Shown here: piece by piece, positions 50,009-59,114 of the stretch | How the letters are laid out: each line of letters begins with the position of its first letter | Numbering within the stretch: the first letter of the stretch is position 1 | NCBI RefSeq assembly: GCF_030317205.1 | Contig: NZ_JASZYB010000001.1 | Location: forward strand, 1,798,001 to 1,862,000 | DNA: 64,000 nucleotides | Direction: 5' to 3' | DNA from: Variovorax sp. J2L1-78 | GTDB lineage: Bacteria; Pseudomonadota; Gammaproteobacteria; Burkholderiales; Burkholderiaceae_C | Program-made: the position numbers and the translations under genes | Notes under the pieces: generated by a model | What the model was told of the DNA's origin: nothing | Databases searched by the model: none | What the model saw: only the letters and a program-made list of their open reading frames with translations

Positions 50009-52540
50009 ATGAAAATCATCGTCGTCGGTCATGGCATGGTGGGCCACAAGTTCCTCGAAGAACTTCACCAGCAGGGCCTCTCGCATGCCGAGGTCACGGT
50101 GCTCTGCGAGGAACCTCGCGCCGCCTACGACCGGGTGCACCTCTCCGAATTCTTCGCCGGCAAGACGGCCGACGACCTGTCGCTGGTCGCGCCGGACTTC
50201 TTCGCGCGCAGCGGCTTCTCGCTGCGTCTGGCGGCACGGGCCGCCGCCATCGAGCGCCGCGACAACACCGTGACGACCGTCGACGGCGAGGTGCTTCACT
50301 ACGACAAGCTGGTGCTGGCCACGGGGTCGGTCCCCTTCGTGCCGCCGGTGCCGGGCCGCGACAGGCCGCACACCTTCGTCTACCGCACCATCGAAGACCT
50401 GGAGGGCATGAAGGCCAGCGGCGCCCACTCCAAGACCGGCGTCGTGATCGGCGGCGGCCTGCTCGGGCTCGAATGCGCCAAGGCGCTGCGCGACCTGGGC
50501 CTGGAGACCCACGTCGTCGAGTTCGCGCCGCGCCTGATGGCCGTGCAGGTCGACGACGGCGGCGGGCGCGTGCTGCGCACCAAGATCGAGGAGCTGGGCG
50601 TGCGGGTGCACACCGGTCGCAACACGGTGGACATCACCGACGGCGCCACGGCCCGCCACCGCATGGTGTTCGCCGACGGCACCTGGTTGGAGACCGACAT
50701 GATCGTGTTCTCCGCCGGCATCCGCCCGCGCGACGAACTGGCGCGGCAGAGCGCGCTGGTCGTCGGCGCGCGCGGCGGCATCGCCATCGACAGCCACTGC
50801 CGCACCAGCGACCGCGACGTCTACGCGATCGGCGAATGCGCGTCGTGGAACGACCAGACCTTCGGCCTGGTGGCACCGGGCTACGAGATGGCGCGCGTGG
50901 CGGCCCGGCACGTGGCCGGCGATGCCGAGGCGGCCTTCGCCGGGGCCGACATGAGCACCAAGCTCAAGCTGATGGGCGTCGACGTGGCGAGCATCGGTGA
51001 CGCGCACGGCAAGACGCCCCACAGCCGCAACTACCAGTACATCGACGAGCGCAAGCAGGTCTACAAGAAGATCGTGGTCAGCGAGGACGGCAAGACCTTG
51101 CTCGGTGCCGTGCTGGTGGGCAACGCCGACGAGTACGGCACGCTGCTGCAGATGGCGCTCAACGGCATCGCGCTGCCGGCGGAACCGGAGTTCCTGATCC
51201 TGCCGTCGAGCGACGGCAAGGCCAAGCCGGGCCTGGGCGTGGAGGCGCTGCCCGAGACCGCGCAGATCTGCTCATGCAACAACGTGAGCAAGGCGCAGAT
51301 CGGCGCGGCCGTCGGCGACGGCGCCTGCACCGTCGCCGAGATCAAGGCCTGCACCAAGGCCGGCGCCACCTGCGGCGGTTGCGTGCCGCTGGTCACGCAG
51401 GTCATGAAGTTCGAGATGGCCAAGCGCGGCATGGCGGTCAACAACCACCTGTGCGAGCACTTCGCCTATTCGCGCCAGGAGCTCTACCACCTGGTGCGCG
51501 TCGGGCAGATCAAGACCTTCGACGACCTGCTGCACAAGCACGGCAAGGGCCTGGGCTGCGACATCTGCAAGCCGGTGGCCGCGAGCGTGCTGGCCTCGGT
51601 CTGGAACGAGTTCGTGCTCAAGCCCCAGCTGGCCAGCCTGCAGGACAGCAACGACTACTTTCTGGGCAACATCCAGAAGGACGGCACCTACTCCGTCGTG
51701 CCGCGCATGCCCGGCGGCGAGGTCACGCCCGACGGCCTGATCGCCGTGGGCCAGGTGGCCAAGAAGTACGGCCTGTACACCAAGGTCACGGGCGGTGCGC
51801 GCGTGGACATGTTCGGCGCGCGCGTCGACCAGTTGCCGCTGATCTGGGAAGAGCTGATCGCGGCCGGCTTCGAGAGCGGCCATGCGTACGGCAAGTCGCT
51901 GCGCACCGTGAAGAGCTGCGTGGGCTCGACCTGGTGCCGCTACGGCGTGGACGACTCGGTCGGCCTGGCCGTGCAGCTGGAGAACCGCTACAAGGGCCTG
52001 CGCGCACCGCACAAGATCAAGTTCGGCGTCTCGGGCTGCACCCGCGAATGCGCCGAAGCGCAGGGCAAGGACGTGGGCATCATCGCCACCGAGAAGGGCT
52101 GGAACCTCTACGTCTGCGGCAACGGCGGCATGAAGCCGCGCCACGCCGAACTCATCGCCAGCGACCTGAGCAAGGACGCGCTCATCGCGCTGATCGACCG
52201 CTTCCTGATGTTCTACGTGCGCACGGCCGACCGCCTGCAGCGCACCAGCACCTGGCGCGACAACCTCGAAGGCGGCCTCGACTACCTCAAGGACGTGCTG
52301 ATCGCCGACAGCCTGGGCCTCGGCGCCGAGCTGGAAGCCCAGATGCAGCACGTGGTCGACACCTACCAGTGCGAATGGAAGACCGCCGTGACCGACCCGA
52401 CGGTGCGCCAGCGTTTCCGCACCTTCGTCAACAGCGACAAGGCAGACGAACGCATCGTCTTCATCCAGGAGCGCGGGCAGATCCGTCCGGCCCGGCCTGA
52501 CGAAACCGCTGCGGCGCCGCCCGAGGCCACGCCAGCCTGA
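50009..52540 (+). CDS. nirB: Assimilatory NAD(P)H nitrite reductase, large subunit
   Basis: Six-electron reduction of nitrite to ammonium in the cytosol. 843 residues: FAD/NAD pyridine-nucleotide oxidoreductase domain (KIIVVGHGMVGHKFLEEL, VIGGGLLGLECAKAL, VYAIGECA); a BFD-like [2Fe-2S] region with CSCNNVSKAQI and CGGCVP (about 425-480) and a second one near HGKGLGCDICKP; then the siroheme/4Fe-4S domain with SCVGSTWCRYGV and GVSGCTRECAEAQGKD near 640-690. ATG 50009 (MKIIVVG) is the natural start; the frame is open further left but in the leader. First gene of nirB-nirD-nirC-kinase. Confidence 0.96.
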   Translation: MKIIVVGHGMVGHKFLEELHQQGLSHAEVTVLCEEPRAAYDRVHLSEFFAGKTADDLSLVAPDFFARSGFSLRLAARAAAIERRDNTVTTVDGEVLHYDKLVLATGSVPFVPPVPGRDRPHTFVYRTIEDLEGMKASGAHSKTGVVIGGGLLGLECAKALRDLGLETHVVEFAPRLMAVQVDDGGGRVLRTKIEELGVRVHTGRNTVDITDGATARHRMVFADGTWLETDMIVFSAGIRPRDELARQSALVVGARGGIAIDSHCRTSDRDVYAIGECASWNDQTFGLVAPGYEMARVAARHVAGDAEAAFAGADMSTKLKLMGVDVASIGDAHGKTPHSRNYQYIDERKQVYKKIVVSEDGKTLLGAVLVGNADEYGTLLQMALNGIALPAEPEFLILPSSDGKAKPGLGVEALPETAQICSCNNVSKAQIGAAVGDGACTVAEIKACTKAGATCGGCVPLVTQVMKFEMAKRGMAVNNHLCEHFAYSRQELYHLVRVGQIKTFDDLLHKHGKGLGCDICKPVAASVLASVWNEFVLKPQLASLQDSNDYFLGNIQKDGTYSVVPRMPGGEVTPDGLIAVGQVAKKYGLYTKVTGGARVDMFGARVDQLPLIWEELIAAGFESGHAYGKSLRTVKSCVGSTWCRYGVDDSVGLAVQLENRYKGLRAPHKIKFGVSGCTRECAEAQGKDVGIIATEKGWNLYVCGNGGMKPRHAELIASDLSKDALIALIDRFLMFYVRTADRLQRTSTWRDNLEGGLDYLKDVLIADSLGLGAELEAQMQHVVDTYQCEWKTAVTDPTVRQRFRTFVNSDKADERIVFIQERGQIRPARPDETAAAPPEATPA

Positions 52541-52553
52541 CCCCACGAGAACC

Positions 52554-52898
52554 ATGCACATGCCCACCGATACCCTGCAATGGACCGCCGTCTGCGCGGC
52601 CGACGACATCCTCCCGAACACCGGCGTCTGCGCGCTGGTGCAGGGGCGCCATGTCGCGGTCTTCCGCATCGGCGACGACCAGTTCCACGCCATCGACAAC
52701 ATCGACCCGCAATCCGGCGCCAGCGTGCTCTCGCGCGGGCTGGTCGGCAGCCTGGGCGACCGTGTCGTGGTCGCCTCGCCGCTCTACAAGAACCACTTCG
52801 ACCTGCGCACCGGCGAATGCCTCGAGGCGCCACAGAACTCGGTGCGCCCCCACGCCGTGCGTGTGGACGGCGGCCGCGTGCTGGTCGCCCACGGCTGA
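52554..52898 (+). CDS. nirD: Nitrite reductase small subunit
   Basis: 114-residue Rieske-fold subunit. It keeps the fold (AVFRIGDDQFHAIDNIDPQSGASVLSRGL and VASPLYKNHFDLRTGECLE) but lacks the Cys-His cluster ligands, as in E. coli-type NirD. It starts 13 nt after nirB, at ATG 52554 or two codons later. Confidence 0.95.
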   Translation: MHMPTDTLQWTAVCAADDILPNTGVCALVQGRHVAVFRIGDDQFHAIDNIDPQSGASVLSRGLVGSLGDRVVVASPLYKNHFDLRTGECLEAPQNSVRPHAVRVDGGRVLVAHG

Positions 52899-52937
52899 AC
52901 GCCCTTCCCTTTCTTATTTCTCTCTTTAGGTATTCAC

Positions 52938-53750
52938 ATGGCCTATCTCGCACCTGCCGAATTCGTGACCAAGATGGTCGACGCCGGCGAATCCAAGCTG
53001 CTGATGTCGACGCGCGACACGCTGATCCGCTCCTACATGGCCGGCGCCATCCTCGCGCTGGCGGCCGCCTTCGCCGTCACCGTGACGGTCAACACGGGCA
53101 ACGCGCTGGTCGGCGCGATGCTGTTCCCGGTCGGCTTCATCATGCTGTACCTCATGGGCTTCGACCTGCTGACCGGCGTGTTCACCCTCGCGCCGCTGGC
53201 CGTGTTCGACAAGCGCCCAGGCGCCACCTGGGGCGGCGTGATGCGCAACTGGAGCCTGGTGTTCTGCGGCAACTTCGCCGGCGCGCTGACGGTGGCCGTC
53301 TTCATGGCGATCATCTTCACCTTCGGCTTCAGCGAAGCGCCCAACGCCGTCGGCGAGAAGCTTGGCCACATCGGCGAAGGCCGCACCGTGGGCTATGCCG
53401 CGCACGGCGCCGCCGGCATGCTGACGCTGTTCATCCGCGGCGTGATGTGCAACTGGATGGTCTCCACCGGCGTGGTCGCGGCCATGATGTCGACCACGGT
53501 GTCGGGCAAGGCCATCGGCATGTGGATGCCGGTCATGATCTTCTTCTACATGGGCTTCGAGCATTCGATCGTCAACATGTTCCTGTTCCCCACCGGGTTG
53601 ATGCTCGGCGGCAAGTTCACGCTGATGGACTACCTGATCTGGAACGAGATCCCGACCGTGCTGGGCAACCTCGTGGGCGGCCTGACCTTCGTCGGCGCGA
53701 CGCTGTACGCCACGCACTACAAGACCGGGCCCAAGCGCAAGATCGCATGA
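52938..53750 (+). CDS. nirC: Formate/nitrite transporter family channel
   Basis: 270-residue inner-membrane protein of the FNT family with six helices. The N-terminal FVTKMVDAGESKLLMS, the broken-helix region NTGNALVGAMLFPVGFIMLYLMGFDLLTG and FIRGVMCNWMVSTGVVAA are typical, with the channel histidine in GFEHSIVNMF. It imports nitrite for NirBD. It starts 39 nt after nirD and overlaps the kinase gene (ATGA). Confidence 0.93.
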   Translation: MAYLAPAEFVTKMVDAGESKLLMSTRDTLIRSYMAGAILALAAAFAVTVTVNTGNALVGAMLFPVGFIMLYLMGFDLLTGVFTLAPLAVFDKRPGATWGGVMRNWSLVFCGNFAGALTVAVFMAIIFTFGFSEAPNAVGEKLGHIGEGRTVGYAAHGAAGMLTLFIRGVMCNWMVSTGVVAAMMSTTVSGKAIGMWMPVMIFFYMGFEHSIVNMFLFPTGLMLGGKFTLMDYLIWNEIPTVLGNLVGGLTFVGATLYATHYKTGPKRKIA

Positions 53751-55483
53751 GCCGGGGCCTGCGGGTCACGCTGGGCCAGCATTCGCTGGCCAGTACGCAG
53801 CACGCCAACCAGGATTTCCACGGCGCCTGCCTGCCGTCGGGGCATGTCCTCGCGAGCAAGGGCATCGCGCTGGCACTCGCCGACGGCATCAGCTCCAGCC
53901 CGGTGAGCCAGGTGGCGGCCCAGACCGCCGTGCGCGCCTTCCTGGAGGACTACTACGCGACCTCCGATGCGTGGTCGGTCCGGCGCGCCGCGCAGCGCGT
54001 ACTGGCTGCCACCAACGCCTGGCTGCACGCCCAGAACATGCGCGGGGACGCGCGCTTCGACCGCGACCGCGGCCATGTCTGCACCTTCAGTGCGCTGGTC
54101 CTCAAGGGTCGCGACCTGCACCTGCTGCATGTCGGCGATGCCCGTCTGTTCCGCCTGCATACCCACGCGCTGGAGCAGCTGTCGGAAGACCACCGCGTCC
54201 GCCTGTCCTCGGCCGAGTCCTACCTGGGCCGCGCCCTGGGCACCGGCCCGAATGTCGAGATCGACTACCGCACCTGGGAGGCCGAGCGCGGCGAGGTCTA
54301 CCTGCTGGCGACCGACGGTGCCTACGCGCACCTCGATGCCGCGGCGGTGCATGACGCGCTGACCCGCCATGCCGACGACTTCGACGCCGCGGCGGCCTGG
54401 CTGGTGGCGCGGGCGCGGGAACGCGGCAGCCTCGACGACGCCACGCTGCAGTTGCTTCGCATCGACGAATTGCCCGACGCCGATGCGCCTCACCCGCAAC
54501 TCACCCGCGAGGGCCTGGCCCTGCCGCCGCCGCTGGCGCCGCGCACCGTGTTCGAGGGCTTCACCATCGTGCGCGAGCTGCAGATCAGCGCGCGCAGCCA
54601 CGTGTATCTCGCGTTGGACAGCGACACCCAGCAGCAGGTCGTGCTCAAGACACCGTCGACGGACCTGCGGGACGACGCCGAGGCGCTCGACCGCTTCGTG
54701 CTGGAGGAATGGGTCGCGCGCCGCATCGACAGCCCGCACGTGCTCAAGGCCTGGACCGGGGACCGCCCGCGCAGCCATCTGTTCGTGGCGATGGAGTACA
54801 TCGACGGCCAGACCCTCGCGCAATGGATGGTGGACCACCCGCGGCCGTCGCTCGACAGCGTGCGCGCCATCGTGTCGCAGCTGGCCCGGGGCCTGCAGGC
54901 GCTGCACGGGCGCGAGATGCTGCACCAGGACCTGCGCCCCGAGAACGTGATGATCGACCGGCACGGCACGGTGAAGCTCATCGACCTGGGCACCGTGCAT
55001 GTGGCGGGGCTGGCCGAAGGCCGGCACGACCCGCACACGGCCGCCGCACCGGGCACCTTGCAGTACATGGCGCCGGAGTACCTGCTGGGCCATGGCGGCA
55101 GCCCGCGCGCCGACCTGTTCTCGCTGGCCGCCATCGCCTACCAGATGCTCAGCGGCCAACTGCCCTACGGCCTGCAGGCGGCGCGGGTTCGCACGCCGCG
55201 CGATGTGCGTGGCCTGCACTACGTGCCGCTGCGCCCCATCCGGCCGGAGCTGCCCGGCTGGCTGGACGCGGTGCTCGGCAAGGCACTGCACCCCGATCCG
55301 GCCAAGCGGCAGGAAGCCGTGTCGGAGTTCGCGCACGACCTGAAGTCGCCCGGCCCGTCGTTCCATCGCTCGCGGGCCGCGCCCCTGGTGGAGCGCCATC
55401 CGGTGCGCTTCTGGCAGGGTGTCGCCCTGCTCCTGGCACTGACCACCCTGCTGCTGGCCGGACTGCGCGTGCTGGGCCGCTGA
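53747..55483 (+). CDS. Bifunctional PP2C phosphatase / Ser-Thr kinase, membrane-anchored
   Basis: 578 residues. The N-terminal PP2C domain (1-240) has QDFHG, LALADGISSS, LLHVGDARLF and LATDGAYAHL, the metal-binding aspartates. The kinase domain (about 265-540) has the lysine in VVLKTPS, catalytic loop HQDLRPENVMI (HQD for HRD) and LIDLGTVHV (DLG for DFG), so it is somewhat divergent but keeps the key aspartates and lysine. One C-terminal membrane helix (GVALLLALTTLLLAGLRVL). Similar fused proteins occur in nitrate/nitrite assimilation operons of Pseudomonas, where the role is unclear. Start overlaps nirC. Confidence 0.9.
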   Translation: MSRGLRVTLGQHSLASTQHANQDFHGACLPSGHVLASKGIALALADGISSSPVSQVAAQTAVRAFLEDYYATSDAWSVRRAAQRVLAATNAWLHAQNMRGDARFDRDRGHVCTFSALVLKGRDLHLLHVGDARLFRLHTHALEQLSEDHRVRLSSAESYLGRALGTGPNVEIDYRTWEAERGEVYLLATDGAYAHLDAAAVHDALTRHADDFDAAAAWLVARARERGSLDDATLQLLRIDELPDADAPHPQLTREGLALPPPLAPRTVFEGFTIVRELQISARSHVYLALDSDTQQQVVLKTPSTDLRDDAEALDRFVLEEWVARRIDSPHVLKAWTGDRPRSHLFVAMEYIDGQTLAQWMVDHPRPSLDSVRAIVSQLARGLQALHGREMLHQDLRPENVMIDRHGTVKLIDLGTVHVAGLAEGRHDPHTAAAPGTLQYMAPEYLLGHGGSPRADLFSLAAIAYQMLSGQLPYGLQAARVRTPRDVRGLHYVPLRPIRPELPGWLDAVLGKALHPDPAKRQEAVSEFAHDLKSPGPSFHRSRAAPLVERHPVRFWQGVALLLALTTLLLAGLRVLGR

Positions 55484-55490
55484 ACCCGCG

Positions 55491-57044
55491 TCAAGCGGTC
55501 AGCTTGAACGTGCCGACCGCCTCCGACAGCTTCAGGACCTGATCCTTCAGGCTTTCCGTCGCGGCGGTCGACTGCTCCACCAGGGCCGCGTTCTGCTGCG
55601 TCATCTGGTCGAGCTGCGTGATCGCCTCGTTGACCTGGCCCACGCCTTCGCTCTGCTCGCCGGCGGCGGTGCTGATCTGGCTGATGATGTCGGTCACGCG
55701 GCCGACCGAGCCGAGCAGTTCTTTCATCGTCGAACCGGCGGTGTCGACCAGCCGGGCACCGGACTCGACCTTGCTCATGCTGTCGCCGATCAGTTCCTTC
55801 ACCTCGCGCGCCGCCACCGCGCTGCGCTGCGCCAGGCTGCGCACCTCGCCGGCCACCACCGCGAAGCCGCGGCCCTGTTCACCGGCACGCGCGGCTTCCA
55901 CCGCGGCATTGAGCGCCAGGATGTTGGTCTGGAAGGCGATGCCGTCGATCACGCCGATGATGTCGCCGATCTTGCGCGAGGCGCCTGCGATGGCTTCCAT
56001 GGTGGTCACCACGTCGGCCACCACGTCACCGCCACGCGTCGCCACGCCCGACGCCGACAGCGCCAGCGCATTGGCCTGGCGCGCCGCCTCGGCGCTCTCG
56101 CGTACGGTGGCGGTCAGCTGCTCGACGCTAGCCGCCGTCTGCTGCAGGTTGAAGGCGGTCTGCTCGGTGCGCGTCGAGAGGTCGCGGTTGCCCATGGCGA
56201 TCTCGGTGCTGGCGGTCGTGATGGAACCGCTCGCGTCGTGCACGCTGGCGACCAGTTCGGCCAGCTTGCCCTGCATGGCGCCCATGTCGGACACCAGCAG
56301 CTGGACCTCGTCACGGCCGGTGGCGGCGATCGGCGCGATGCTGAGGTCGCCAGCCGCGACACGCTCGGCCATGCGCGAGGCCTCCTGCAGCGGATGGACG
56401 ATCGAGCGCGCCAGCGCCCAGCCGCAGGCGATGCTCACCAGCAGGCCGAGCGCGATGCCCGCGGCCAGCATCGTGATGCCTTCGCGCTCGCTGCGCTGGG
56501 CGGCGGCACGCGCCACCTCGACCCGGTCGGCCTGGTAGGCCGCCAGGTCGTCGACCGCCTTGGCGTAGGCCTCGGCGGCCGGGCGCAGGCGTTTGCCGAT
56601 CTCGTCGCTCGAGACGGTCTCACCGGCCGCCTTCTGCTTGACCAGCCCGTCGCGCACGACGCGGAATTTGCCGCCGGCCTCGTCGATCGCGGCGAAGAGT
56701 TCCTTGGTGCGCTCGTTGTCGGCCAGGCTTTCCAGGGTCTTGCGAACGACCTCCGAACGCGCCGAGGTCGCCTTGCGGTCGGCGTTGACACGGGCGGTGA
56801 AGCCGGCATCGTCGGTGTGCATCAGGGCCTCGGCACGCGCCGAACTCAGCACGACGATGGCATGCAGCTCGCGGGCCAGCAAGGCACGCTGGGCCGACGC
56901 GCCGCCCAGGTCATTGGCGATGTCCTGCAGCTTGTCGAGCCGCCAGATGCCGATGCCGGCGGCCAGCGAGGTGACCAGCATCACCAGCCCGAAAGCCAGC
57001 GCCAGCCGGGGTGCGAGGCGCAGACGAGAGAGAAGGGAAGCCAT
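55491..57044 (-). CDS. Methyl-accepting chemotaxis protein
   Basis: 517-residue transmembrane chemoreceptor. Helix 1 spans about residues 13-32; a four-helix-bundle periplasmic sensor of about 150 residues follows, then helix 2 ([22 protein letters not shown]) and a HAMP domain ([18 protein letters not shown]). The signalling tip is canonical: [20 protein letters not shown] and the [17 protein letters not shown] segment. There is no C-terminal CheR pentapeptide. ATG 57044 with AAGGAT upstream is preferred over ATG 57116. It ends 7 nt from the kinase stop (convergent). The ligand is unknown. Confidence 0.94.
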   Translation of the reverse strand: MASLLSRLRLAPRLALAFGLVMLVTSLAAGIGIWRLDKLQDIANDLGGASAQRALLARELHAIVVLSSARAEALMHTDDAGFTARVNADRKATSARSEVVRKTLESLADNERTKELFAAIDEAGGKFRVVRDGLVKQKAAGETVSSDEIGKRLRPAAEAYAKAVDDLAAYQADRVEVARAAAQRSEREGITMLAAGIALGLLVSIACGWALARSIVHPLQEASRMAERVAAGDLSIAPIAATGRDEVQLLVSDMGAMQGKLAELVASVHDASGSITTASTEIAMGNRDLSTRTEQTAFNLQQTAASVEQLTATVRESAEAARQANALALSASGVATRGGDVVADVVTTMEAIAGASRKIGDIIGVIDGIAFQTNILALNAAVEAARAGEQGRGFAVVAGEVRSLAQRSAVAAREVKELIGDSMSKVESGARLVDTAGSTMKELLGSVGRVTDIISQISTAAGEQSEGVGQVNEAITQLDQMTQQNAALVEQSTAATESLKDQVLKLSEAVGTFKLTA

Positions 57045-57151
57045 GGGAGATCCTTGAAATGGGCGCGCCCGACCGGTCCTGGAGGGGTGGACCGATCCGG
57101 ACAAGGTCCCGATCAAGGGTTATCGACCATGGCGGCCGAAACTTGAACCCG

Positions 57152-58150
57152 TCAGTCGGCCAGCGCCGGCTCCACCGGTTGCGCATGGGCCAGCGCCATC
57201 ACCGCATGGGGTGCCTCGCCCTTGAGGCGGTGGTCGCTCCACACCTGGCGCCATCGGCGTGCGCCGGGCAGGCCGTTGCGCAGGCCCAGCATGTGGCGTG
57301 CGATGTTCGACCAGGGCGTGCCGTGCTCGGCAGCTTCGCGCACCATGTAGTCGCACATCTGCCGCTCGATGTCCTCGCGCGACAGCGCGCGCGCCGGCTC
57401 GCCGAAGAAGGCCGCATCCCATTCGGCCAGCCACCAGGGGTTGTGGTACGCCTCGCGGCCGACCATCACGCCGTCGAGCAGCCGCAACTGCTGGTGCACC
57501 TGCTCGGTCCGCGCGATGCCGCCGTTGATGGAAAAACGCAGCGCCGGGAAGTCGTGCTTGAGCCGATGGACCAGCTCGTAGCGCAGCGGCGGCACCTCGC
57601 GGTTCTGCTTGGGCGACAGGCCCTGGAGCCAGGCATTGCGGGCATGGACGATGAAGGTGATGCAACCCGCTTCGCTCACCGTGCCCACGAAGTCGCGCAC
57701 GAACGCGTAGCTCTCGGTCTTGTCGATGCCGATGCGGTGCTTGACCGTGACCGGCACGTCGACCACGTCGACCATCGCCTTCACGCCATCGGCCACCAGC
57801 TGCGGCTCGGCCATCAGGCAGGCGCCGAAGGCCCCGCGCTGCACGCGCTCGCTCGGGCAGCCGCAGTTCAGGTTGATCTCGTCGTAGCCCCAGTCCTCAC
57901 CGAGCTTGGCGCAGTGCGCCAGGTCGGCCGGCTCGCTGCCGCCGAGCTGCAGGGCCACGGGATGCTCCTCCGCGTTGAAGCGCAGGTGGCGCGGCACGTC
58001 GCCGTGCACCAGCGCACCGGTCGTGACCATCTCGGTGTAGAGCAGGGCACGGTGCGTCAGCAGGCGGTGGAGGAATCGGCAGTGGCGGTCGGTCCAGTCC
58101 ATCATCGGGGCGACGGACAGCCGGTCGGCGGCGTAGGCAGTGGGTTCCAT
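57152..58150 (-). CDS. dusA: tRNA-dihydrouridine synthase A
   Basis: FMN enzyme that reduces U20/U20a in tRNA. 332 residues. Motifs: SVAPMMDWTDRHCRFLHR at the start, NLNCGCPSERVQRGAFGACLM with the catalytic cysteine, KHRIGID and FSINGGIAR. The C-terminal domain and length match DusA. It sits alone between the chemoreceptor and a small uncharacterised gene. Confidence 0.96.
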   Translation of the reverse strand: MEPTAYAADRLSVAPMMDWTDRHCRFLHRLLTHRALLYTEMVTTGALVHGDVPRHLRFNAEEHPVALQLGGSEPADLAHCAKLGEDWGYDEINLNCGCPSERVQRGAFGACLMAEPQLVADGVKAMVDVVDVPVTVKHRIGIDKTESYAFVRDFVGTVSEAGCITFIVHARNAWLQGLSPKQNREVPPLRYELVHRLKHDFPALRFSINGGIARTEQVHQQLRLLDGVMVGREAYHNPWWLAEWDAAFFGEPARALSREDIERQMCDYMVREAAEHGTPWSNIARHMLGLRNGLPGARRWRQVWSDHRLKGEAPHAVMALAHAQPVEPALAD

Positions 58151-58224
58151 GGAGCCCGCGATTTTCCCGCCTTTTCGATGAGCAGCGCTTTGCAGGGGTC
58201 CGCCCCCCCTGCGACGCCTGGCCG

Positions 58225-58443
58225 TCAGTCGCGCGGGCCGCCGTTACCGAACATGCGCCGCATCGCGGCGAGCCCGGCCACCAGGGCGTTGGCGTACGTG
58301 GCGTACGGGTCGGCGGAGGACTCGACGGGGAGGTAGGGCAGCGCCTCTTCCATGGCGTAGTCGGTGGCCTCCATCAGGACCCAATAGAACTCGCCCTCCT
58401 CGAGCTCGTGCACCGTCAACGCGATGTTTCGCAATGGGGACAT
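58225..58443 (-). CDS. 72-residue acidic protein of unknown function
   Basis: Not recognised. Starts MSPLRNIALTVHELEEGEFY; acidic in the first half (ELEEGEFYWVLMEATDYAMEEALPYLP), with a C-terminal stretch that may form a helix (TYANALVAGLAAMRRMFG). No cysteine and no signal peptide. The composition and stop fit a real gene with codon use like its neighbours, but the ribosome site before ATG 58443 is weak and the frame is open further upstream to 58707. It is 74 nt upstream of dusA, same strand, with a GCAGGGG/CCCCTGC hairpin between. Confidence 0.6.
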   Translation of the reverse strand: MSPLRNIALTVHELEEGEFYWVLMEATDYAMEEALPYLPVESSADPYATYANALVAGLAAMRRMFGNGGPRD

Positions 58444-58551
58444 TGGCTGGGGAAGTGATGAATCAAGGGCACCCGTGCATCGTAGGCACGGCACCTGAAA
58501 ACGCCTGCGGAGAAAGTCACGGTCTATTACAAATGTCAATCGATGGCGCTG

Positions 58552-58585
58552 AAATGCCCGTCGTTGCCGACAACAACGGGCATTT
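58552..58585. other. 34-nt perfect hairpin in a divergent intergenic region
   Basis: AAATGCCCGT and ACGGGCATTT (10 bp, perfect) enclose GTTG-ccga-CAAC (4 bp), with one C/A mismatch between them. It lies between two divergent start codons (58443 and 58692), where a terminator for either gene is not expected. The right side continues TTTTG, so it could end a short transcript such as a small RNA, or act as an operator or leader element. Confidence 0.55.
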
Positions 58586-58691
58586 TGCACACTTGGCTCG
58601 CTTGCTTCTCCTACATCGCCGCGTGCGGATGTCGGCCTACGCTCGCAGCGCTTCAAGCACCCGATGAACCACCGCGATGGAGAAACGCGCC

Positions 58692-59096
58692 ATGAAAAAC
58701 TTTTCACTCGACTCCAGCATGACGGCCGCCATCGGCGGCGCCTTCTACCCCACGGGCTATTCCATGGTGATGTTTCCCGATCCCGACGATGCCAAGCGCG
58801 TGGGCCAGCAGTTGGCCGACAAGGGATTCAGCGCCGACGCGATCTACCTGATTCCGCCCGACATCCTGCTGTCGCAGATCACGCCGACCACCAGCGGTGG
58901 CGACAACCCACTGCCCAGCGCCGGCACCGAGGGTGCGACCGTGCGCGCCTACACCAAGCTCGCCCGCGAGGGCCACGGGGCGCTGCTGGTGAAGACCAAG
59001 GACGAGGACGCTGCCAAACGGCTGATGGACGTCGTACGCACGGTGCCCTACTCCATCGCGCAACGCTACCGGATGCTGGTGATCGAAGACCTCTGA
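58692..59096 (+). CDS. 134-residue protein of unknown function
   Basis: Not recognised with certainty. The segment YSMVMFPDPDDAKRVGQQLADKGFSADAIYLIPPD looks like a ferredoxin-like alpha/beta domain as in some stress-response proteins, and the second half (HGALLVKTKDEDAAKRLMDVV and AQRYRMLVIEDL) could be a matching half. Soluble, no signal peptide, no cysteine. ATG 58692 is preceded by GGAG at a good distance; an in-frame ATG at 58677 overlaps that site. It ends 18 nt before the stop of the convergent antiporter gene. Confidence 0.7.
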   Translation: MKNFSLDSSMTAAIGGAFYPTGYSMVMFPDPDDAKRVGQQLADKGFSADAIYLIPPDILLSQITPTTSGGDNPLPSAGTEGATVRAYTKLAREGHGALLVKTKDEDAAKRLMDVVRTVPYSIAQRYRMLVIEDL

Positions 59097-59114
59097 CCGG
59101 CAGCCGCCGCTGAC

